From Cytospora piceicola (taxonomy: Eukaryota > Ascomycota > Sordariomycetes > Diaporthales > Cytosporaceae): a stretch of DNA of 64,000 nucleotides. Shown in pieces: positions 56,882 through 64,000 of the stretch (within the stretch, counting starts at the first letter, position 1; each line of letters starts with the position of its first letter). Both the position numbers and the translations under genes were made by a program. The DNA is taken from positions 496,001 through 560,000 of the forward strand of contig JALQBC010000013.1 in the NCBI GenBank assembly GCA_023375675.1, read 5' to 3'. The notes beneath the pieces were generated by a model, which was not told the origin of the DNA, did no database searches, and saw nothing but the letters and a program-made list of their open reading frames with translations.

Positions 56882-59217
56882 GGGCAGTCGATGATGGGCG
56901 GGATTGATGTTGTCGATGAGATGGTGTTCCTGCGAAGAATTTGGGAGGTTTTGCCAAAACTCAGATCCAAATCGTTTGTGGGCGGCTAAACCGAATTTGG
57001 ATAGCGCACGCTGAGTCATCAGGCGTCCACTTTCCCCCCCGCCAGCCAGTGGACCCCTGCAGCCAGGCCCTGGCACTGGCACATGTGGGCAAGAATCGCG
57101 CGTGCGGTGAATTTTACTCCCTGTTACTGTACCCCCTGTCGTCATGGAGTCCTACCACCTACACAACCTGACAAGCTAACAATCTTCCACCCACATAATC
57201 TTCTAACATACACAACCTTTTATCTATATACGCTTTCGTATAACCTCTATGCAAACATTCAATTATATAGCCTTGTAATTATATTACATCGTTCCACTTG
57301 TATAGCCTTGTGTTCAAATGACTATTTATTATCTCAAAGATTTATAGTTATATACAGGAGTATTAGTTTCAAGTTGGCTGTACAGCGCACGGCGCGCTTA
57401 GTAGTCCGTGCGAAACGGAGAGTAAGCAACAGGGAGTAACAAACGGTGCAGAGACAGACAGACGTAATCTCGTAGTCTCACGTTTCTTTCCGCGCCTGTG
57501 CTGTGCTGTGCCTGCCAGCCCTGCCTAACCTCAACCTCATCGCTTCGGCGAGACACTCTGCCACCCAGTATCATCAAGAGCTTCATCTACAAACACGCCC
57601 GGAAAAGTCCATGTAATTTACCATTTCTTATGCGCTAACTGATTTCACAGGGAATGCACTTTTACTGGAGTTTCTGACGGTCCGTTACTGTTTGTTCGGC
57701 CTTATGAGCTGCATCACCCTCCCTGAGCGTCTTGTGTCGAAATCCATCGAGTTCCGCGTTGGATTTGCTTCATGGTGGTGTTTATGCTGAAAGCGTGGAG
57801 TGGATCGATGATTGGGTTCACTAGGCCGCACCCAAAATCGTGTGTGGGCAGCCGGAGGGTGAAACTCGCACTGCAGCCAACTACCAGGCCTAACTGCGCT
57901 GCAACATCACCAGATGACTCCAGAAACCGAAAGGGGAGTTCAATTTCCTCCTCTACAAACCAGTTGCAAGCGCAACTTGAGCAATAAGGTCAACTGAAGA
58001 GTGCCTGCGCCTTGGAAGACATGCCCATCATGATCGCTGACTATTGCTGCTCTGGGCCCCGGACCCTGCACCGCGATCGGCAGTCTCGTGATAGATGCGC
58101 CATTTCACAGTGCCCTTATAAACGGCCTCGAGTTGTTGGCCGTGATGCTGCTTCTGGTGTGTGCCATCCGCTGTACGGGCTTGGGGTCCAATCTCAGCAC
58201 AAGCAAGGCTTTACCTCAAGCCACAGTACTATGTGGAGAGGCTGCGAATGTCGAAGAAGTTACAACATGGCTAGGTGACAGCCCCATTCCACAAACCGCA
58301 AGGCGGTGGCGACGTTGAGGTCCATGCTACGGATATCTTCAAGTTGTACCAGTCAAGTGAGGTGCATGTGATTTGTGATAACCACCGACCTTTGGCTTTG
58401 TCGCTTACGGCAGCCTGTCTCGGTCAGGAACACCAAAAATTTGGGCATTGGTGCAGTCGAACTATGACGGAGGCCTAGTTAGGCTAAGATTTCCGAATGG
58501 TTGCAAATCATCAAGTGCGTGCGCAGCCTCGCGAGCAGGTCTGCTGCAGCGAGCGGCAAAATCCGCATGACCGGGTACGTCTCGCAGGATCTCCACATCA
58601 CGCCCGCGGAGCTTGGTAGGCAGGAACCAGACCTTACGTTGGCTCTGTCCGGATAATTCTCAACCCGCTGCCAGGTGGACCTTATGAGCCTTACAGCCCT
58701 TCGGATTACCAACATGAAGGACGCATGGGCTGGTCGCCAAAACACGGGCACGAGCAGGGGCGGGGCCAGACAGAGGTAGAGGCAGAGGCAGAGAAGGTAG
58801 GAGACCGGTACTGGCGATTGGCCGTTAGAGACAGCGATGGCATGACTGTGGGATGGGGTGTGTTATAAAAGGTTGGTCGACGGGGACCGGGAGCGAGGGA
58901 TGGATACAGTAGCACTGGCACAAAAGACGAGGAAGACAGGAAGTGAAGGGGTAGTAGATAGGCTGCTGCTGCTGCTATGTTCGCAAAGGTTGATGGGAGG
59001 TTGTAATGGCAGCATTGACCTGACCTGAATACGTTAATCCGATCCCGCGAATCATATTGCCTGGTGTTTGTCAAGCGGCTCTTATCTGTAGTAGCGGGAC
59101 TGGCCTTACATTCCGTCACAGACCCAAGCAACTCCATTCAACCTTACTCGAGCTTTCCCACCTACCACCAACCCACCGCCACACCGAGTCGCCCGCCGAC
59201 GACCACAACCACAAACA
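56882..59217. other. Intergenic region, RPL2 to WHIM-type gene
   Basis: About 2.3 kb. It starts with the RPL2 promoter. A ~230-bp AT-rich patch (about 57175-57370) has the word TATAGCCTTGTR twice. Frames of 60-140 codons on both strands between 57.4 and 59.1 kb show no recognisable domain or coherent splicing. The 60 bp before 59218 are C/A-rich, like a leader. Confidence 0.5.
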
Positions 59218-61398
59218 ATGGCTGACGACTCATCTGACCTGTCTTCTCTTTCTTCTCTGTCGCCTGCCCCGTCGGGAGATGAGTCGGAGATTGAGCTGAA
59301 GCCACAGAATGGCATTCTGAAGTTCTTCCACAAAGTCTCCAAGGACGAAGTCACCGAAACAAGGAAGAAGGAGATGTCGCCTCCACCACGCAAGAGGGAG
59401 CCCTCTCCTCCCCATGAATACGTTTTTGCGGACAATCCAGACATCGCAGTAAGTGGATTGCCCAGTTCGTCGCGTCGGATCTGTCCGAGAACGCGAAAAT
59501 GCGCGGTCGCGTTGCCGCAACACCGGCTCACCAGCCTTACAGTTCATGGTCATGTTCCGCAAACGATTCGACCCTGTCATGCCCAGGTCGCTGGCGCATT
59601 TCGGGCCCCTCGAGCTCGAGCAGGACCTCCTGCAGGACCCGCCCGCCGAACGGGTCGAGCACTTCCTCTGTGTCGTCCTTGGCCTACTCCTCAACCGCAA
59701 ACAAGACATCAAGTACGCGAAAGCTTCCACCTGCCCCGCCGCGCACGCGCCTGGCTTACACTGAATATAGGATTGGACACTACCACAAGGCTTTGAACGA
59801 AGATGCGATCAATGGCGCGCTATTCAAAGCTCAGTGGCCGCGAAGCTGGAACGGCCAGAGCCCTCTTGCGGGCGGCGCAACCTTCCACACCATCACGCCT
59901 CAGCAACGGGTAAGTTAATTACTGCCCCGCCTCACCTTCTGCGGTTCTAACGCCATCATCATAGGTCAATCTTCTTAAAACCCTCATCATCTGGGCCCTT
60001 AGCCACTCCGATACCGTCAAGGCCCTGGTCAACACCTACTACAACCAGCACAAGCGCACCGCCGACGACCTGACTCAACCACTCTCCGTCCAGCCCTGGG
60101 GTCACGATACCGACAAGCGCAGATACTTCCTGGTAGAGGGAGACGACAACTGCTCGTTCCGCATATATAGGGAGGGCAACCCCGCCGCCCTGTACAACAG
60201 ACAATGGATCAGCGTGGCCGGCAGCATCGACGAGGCCAAGGCGCTTGCCGAGAAGCTCGCGACGCTCGACGGTGGCCAGCACTCGCGGAAGCTCAGCAAG
60301 AGCATCATAAACAATATCGTCAATTTCGAGGAGAAGGAGGAGAAGCGCAAGCGCCGCGAGTACAGGCGGCAGCAGAAGGAGCGATTCCGCCGGCCCGAGC
60401 CCGGCTTCTCCCTGTACGAGGGCCGCACCAGAGGCAAGCGCGTCAAGTACACATACTCGGACGACGAGGACTTCGTTAGCGATTCGACCGGTAACCGTCG
60501 ATCTACCCGAAATACGAGAAACCACTCGCCGGCCGAGACTGGACCTACCGTCACGGCCAGCGGCCGACAGTCACGCCCTCCCGCGCGACTCGCGGCCGAC
60601 AACCTGAGCAATGGTGATGCCAGCGCTGCTCCTAGTGTACAAGGCGATGGTACTGTGGATACTGAGATGAGCGAGGCTCCGGAGATTGGACCAGGTGGTA
60701 GACCAAGACGGTCTGCGGCCGTACATCATGGTACGAATGGCTGGACCAACCCTCGAAAGCGAAGAAAGGAGTACACCTCGGAAGATGAGGATGAGGAATC
60801 CGAGCCCGACTTCGGCGACGAAGAGGAGGAGGACCACGTCCCTCAGGACGAGTCGGAAGACGAAGAGGAGTTCGAGAACGACGCCGTTGAAGATGACGAC
60901 AATGAGGGTGCTCCCGACAGCCCAAAGTCGACCGACAGTGGTGTCGTAAAGCTTCACATCAAGGTCAAGTTCGACCAGGATGGCAAGGCGGAGAAGCTAC
61001 CCAAGAAGGCTAATGGTGGCTCGTCCTCGGCATCAACGCCCTCGAATGTTGCATCTTCACCCGACACCCCCAACGATGCCCCCCATCACGAGCCTGAGGG
61101 GACCGCAGATGAGATCACCGCGGCGCCGTTGAAGCGCGGAGAGCCAGAGCCTGTCCCTGCTGCGGCCACGATAGGTGACCCAAAGTCCCCATCTCCGCGA
61201 CCTACCTCTCCAGTGGCCAAGAACGGCGATGTCAACAGCGGTGCGAAGCCAGAGGCCCCGTCCGCTCCTGTCTCGGCAGCAGAGGACAAGAGGCTGCACC
61301 TCGCTCCCCGAGCACCCTCCACACCTGGTGGCGCCCCGGCCTCGCTGGCTTTTAGAGGAAGCCCAGAGAAGCCGCGTGCAGTCATGGCACGGGACTAG
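59218..61398 (+). CDS. WHIM/ISWI-associated-type chromatin protein
   Basis: The model has four exons: 59218-59448, 59543-59712, 59771-59909 and 59965-61398 (introns 94, 58 and 55 nt), giving 657 aa. It begins MADDSSDLSSLSSLSPAPSG, an acidic Ser-rich lead, then KKEMSPPPRKREPSPPHEYV. Exon 2 carries a helical block (VMFRKRFDPVMPRSLAHFG, then ELEQDLLQDPPAERVEHFLC) resembling the DDT/HB1-type region. Exons 3-4 read WNGQSPLAGGATFHTITPQQ, VNLLKTLIIWALSHSDTVKA, LSVQPWGHDTDKRRYFLVEG and WISVAGSIDEAKALAEKL, the WHIM-type order that contacts ISWI and linker DNA. The rest is a basic helix (EEKRKRREYRRQQKERFRR), a GRTRGKRVKYTYSDDED motif, and a long acidic then Ser/Pro-rich tail. Probably a nuclear chromatin-remodelling partner; the family is assigned from motif order by eye. 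Confidence 0.78.
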
Positions 61399-61778
61399 AT
61401 GTCCCGGTTCCACATCAAGGCGTTAATTTGAAAGGTTCAGGGAGTTTCGGGGAGGTCCATGGTGTCACAAAAAGAAAAGTTGGCCTGATAAATAGGTTTA
61501 TAACATTCGCGAGGCGTTGTCATGGCTGTAGATTGATTTTTGACCGGTTAACAAGCGGCGAGTGACCGGAGGGGTTTCTGATCCATAGAGATACTACATA
61601 TGTAGGCTTTGAGGCTTGCGACCTCCGATAGAAGGGTATGTTTTGTGCCTTCATGTCGGCTCTTTTACAGGTAGTCCTTCGCTATACATTCAAACCAAAA
61701 GTGTTCATCAAGATATTTTGTTGTATCCCATCCCCATTCCAGCAAAGAAGGCAATTGACGTGCATAAAAACCCGCCCC
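61399..61778. other. Convergent 3' region, WHIM-type gene and prephenate dehydratase
   Basis: 380 bp between facing stop codons; no gene visible. Confidence 0.6.
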
Positions 61779-62487
61779 CTACCGCTGGCTCTCCCAGCTC
61801 CCCAACCACCTCCAGCTCTCAGCCACCCTGTCCACCTCCTCCAACGCGCTCTTCACCTTGCCCTCGGGATCCTGCTCCCGGCTCCCCTCAAACTCGACAA
61901 AGAACAAATACTGGAACGGCTGGATCAGGCTGGGCAGGCTGTTGATGCTCGTCAGGTTGAGCCCATACGTCCTGAACACATCCAGCACGGTAGCCAGCGC
62001 GCCAGGGGCCTTGTGCGGCACCGTGAACGAGACGAGGCTCTTGTGGCCCCGCCCCTCCCCAGCTCCTCCCTCCTTCCCCTCCTCCCCCTCCTCACCGCCG
62101 CCGCCGCCGCCGCCGCCGCCCCCCTTCCGCCGCAGGACAAAGAACCGCGTGGTGTTGTCGTCCCGGTCCTCGATGCACCGCGCCAGCACGTCCAGCCCGA
62201 ACGCCTCGGCGGCCATCAGCCCCGCCACGGCCGCCGCCGCCCCCGTCCGGTCCCCGGCCGCCACCTCGGCCGCCCGCGACGTGCTGCTCACGTCCACGGC
62301 CTCGGCGGCCCCGAGGTGCCGCCCCAGGAACGCCTGCGTCTGGCCGAAGGCCTGCGGGTGCGAGTAGACCCTCCGCACGTGCGAGAGGTCGCACGCCGGG
62401 GCGGCGCGCGCCCGGGGGCCGGCGGCCTCCCCCTCCTGCTGCTCCTGCTCCTGCTCCTGCTTCTGCTTCTGCTCCTGCTCCTGCTGA

Positions 62488-62529
<42 letters not shown>

Positions 62530-62992
62530 GGCCCGGGCCCGGCCTCGTCGTCGGGGTTCCTGTAGCCCAGGAGGTAGTGGTGCACGTCGATGTAGACCTC
62601 GCCGCACACGGCCAGCCCGGCGTAGGCGCCCGCCCGGTCGGCCAGGCAGCCCAGGGTGAAGGTGACGACGCCGTGGGTCGAGTTCTCGAACGGCACGACG
62701 CCGTACTCGGCGCCGCCGGCCGCCACGGCCTCGAAGACGTCCTTGATGGTGGCCACGGGCGCGTACGCGTGGTCCTGCTCCGGGAAGGCTGACTTGGTGG
62801 CCTTGGCGGGGCGGGGCGAGCCCGGGATGGTCAGCCCCTCGGCAGCGTTGGGATGGGGGGGGGGGGGATGGCGCCTTCCAGGTAGTTCCCCCCGTCTTGG
62901 GTGGCTGGGGGTTAGAAACTCACCTGGTGTGTATACGAGGACGGTGGTCCTAGGAATGCCACCGAGGGCTTTCTCGTGTCTTCGGCCGTCAT
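61779..62992 (-). CDS. PHA2: Prephenate dehydratase with ACT domain
   Basis: The model has two exons on the minus strand, 62992-62924 and 62801-61779 (intron 122 nt, GTGAGT donor, GCCAAG acceptor), giving 363 aa. It makes phenylpyruvate from prephenate in phenylalanine synthesis. The N-terminus reads RKPSVAFLGPPSSYTHQ, then EYGVVPFENSTHGVV, with the family GPxGTFTHxAA and P-xENS motifs in fungal form. Later come VRRVYSHPQAFGQTQAFLGR and the catalytic DDNTTRFFVL (Thr-Arg-Phe). The ACT domain starts at SLVSFTVPHKAPGAL. Two low-complexity insertions are unusual: about 13 Gln followed by Glu/Gln/Lys repeats (about residues 110-145), and about 10 Gly plus Gly/Glu (about 245-265). The acceptor was chosen because it restores a THQATKSAFPEQDH-like segment. 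The functional call is firm; the exact acceptor is less so. Confidence 0.92.
62418..62532. repeat. CTG/CTC trinucleotide repeat within prephenate dehydratase
   Basis: A run of CTGCTG units (about 13) preceded by CTGCTC/CTTCTG units; on the coding strand it gives poly-Gln and Glu/Gln/Lys repeats. Confidence 0.9.
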
Positions 62993-64000
62993 GTTGTCCC
63001 TTCCCTGTCTTGACTTCTCCGCCTCGAGTACTGTAAAGGATACCAAAGTCCTGAGAATGGTTGGGGGGCTGATTTGATAAATGTGATGCCGTCAGGGTCT
63101 TTCAGGTAGGACTTGTTGTTTACAGTTTAAATGCTAATGATATCATTTCACGATATCTCATAAGGCTCGACTCATAATGTCTTCATGTAAGCCAGTCATG
63201 TAAATTTGGTGTCGTTGGGCTTGCTGAGTAGTGCGCAGTTGAGCTAGAGTTTTCGAGGATGTGCAGGTGCTGATGCGGGATCCGGCGTAATACGGACACC
63301 TGCGGATCTTGCCTGGGCATGTATGGACTCGAGAACCTGAAGTTTTTGCGACATAGGTCTACATAAGAATCGAGGGGTTTGGTTGGACTTTGACCTGATC
63401 TACAGTTTGATATCTTTACATAGTAGATAGATGTGAACCGGCTGATTTTCACATTGTCTCACATCAACACAACCGTTCAAATAGCGTGTCAAGTTGGCTT
63501 TTTTTTTTTTCTGTAACTACCTAAAATAAAGGAGCGACTGCAGGTCAGATTACAAAGGCAAAAACAATAAACCAAAACAAAAGACAGCATCTCGTCTTCC
63601 AATCTGGGCAAATCATAGCTTCATTTGCCGATCTCGTCAGACTATGCAAGGTAGCAGCTCCAAGACCGTGTTGATACCATTCTATGCCGCCTGGATACTT
63701 TGCTCTTCGTCATCTGTCACGTCCGCCCTGTCTGTCGGCTCTGCAATTGACTTCTCGGCACACAGGACACCACAGGTAGTCTCTATTCAGACAAATGTTA
63801 GCAGATTGCTCTCGGAGGCAGGCGTCAAAGGGAACTGCCGCGCGGGCGGTGGAGGACACGTACCACCATGTTTCTCAACTCAAGAAGCCATCATTACAGA
63901 GCGAAGCGGCGACGGACGTGCCACTTGATGCGACGGGCCGGGCTTGTCGCCGAGGGCTTCGGCGATACGCCGCTTCGCGGCTGAGGGCTTGACGGTCGCG
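62993..64000. other. Intergenic region to the window end
   Basis: It contains the PHA2 promoter. A 94-codon frame at 63644-63928 starts with a hydrophobic stretch (VLIPFYAAWILCSSS) but has no conserved features. A poly-T run is at about 63499-63510. No gene is supported. Confidence 0.5.

Noticed and set aside
61822..62792. 384-codon plus-strand Leu/Arg-rich frame opposite prephenate dehydratase
   Set aside because: A shadow of a GC-rich, repeat-containing gene; poly-Leu arises from the CTG repeat.
63644..63928. Possible small secreted protein (hydrophobic N-terminus)
   Set aside because: The N-terminal signal is weak, the Cys pattern is irregular, and there is no promoter or homology support; it is close to random expectation.

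Overview
The window is fungal nuclear DNA, most likely from a filamentous ascomycete (Pezizomycotina, probably Sordariomycetes). The evidence is short GT-AG introns (about 50-190 nt) with CTAAC/CTGAC branch sites, a GPI cell-wall protein of CCG-6 type, an RTA1 family membrane protein, a fungal NDUFA6 and WHIM-type protein, and a large AT-rich block that looks RIP-mutated (repeat-induced point mutation: CpA/TpG almost gone, TpA abundant). All gene models below were built by eye from reading frames and splice sites.

Layout. 1-4138 has no convincing gene. 4139-5108 is a two-exon GPI-anchored Ser/Thr/Pro-rich wall protein. 5676-30996 is one large composite of mobile elements. A DNA transposon of about 4 kb with ~157-bp terminal inverted repeats carries a decayed Tc1/mariner-type transposase. 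Two RIP-mutated LTR retrotransposons are inserted in it: a 12.2-kb Ty3/gypsy element on the minus strand (304-bp LTRs) and a chromodomain Ty3/gypsy element on the plus strand (205-bp LTRs, target duplication AAGCT). Inside the RNase H region of the second sits a fresh, unmutated 1996-bp LTR element (identical 183-bp LTRs, target duplication CTATT). Its only long ORF encodes a coiled-coil, C2H2 zinc-finger, acidic-repeat protein and no polymerase. Just outside the island, at 31330-32080, is a second fresh element: a 751-bp miniature LTR element (TRIM-like) with identical 110-bp LTRs, target duplication CCGAC, a primer-binding site and a polypurine tract.

33297-34517 is an RTA1-like seven-helix membrane protein. 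37510-38965 (minus) is a conserved, disordered, probably nuclear protein. 38966-44769 is a long gene-poor stretch. From 44770 the DNA is compact and housekeeping: RNA polymerase I/III subunit AC19 (RPC19), complex I subunit NDUFA6/14.8 kDa (minus), splicing factor BUD31, a ZNF511-like C2H2 protein (minus), an EST1/SMG7 family protein (plus), adenosine kinase (minus), ribosomal protein uL2/RPL2 (minus, with a 5'UTR intron), a WHIM-type chromatin protein (plus) and prephenate dehydratase PHA2 (minus). Most neighbours are divergent or convergent pairs.

The window pairs a gene-dense core with an old, silenced, AT-rich transposon nest. That nest, and its edge, have later been hit by at least two small non-autonomous LTR elements that escaped mutation and so inserted after the RIP episode. 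The zinc-finger-encoding LTR element is the least conventional object here.
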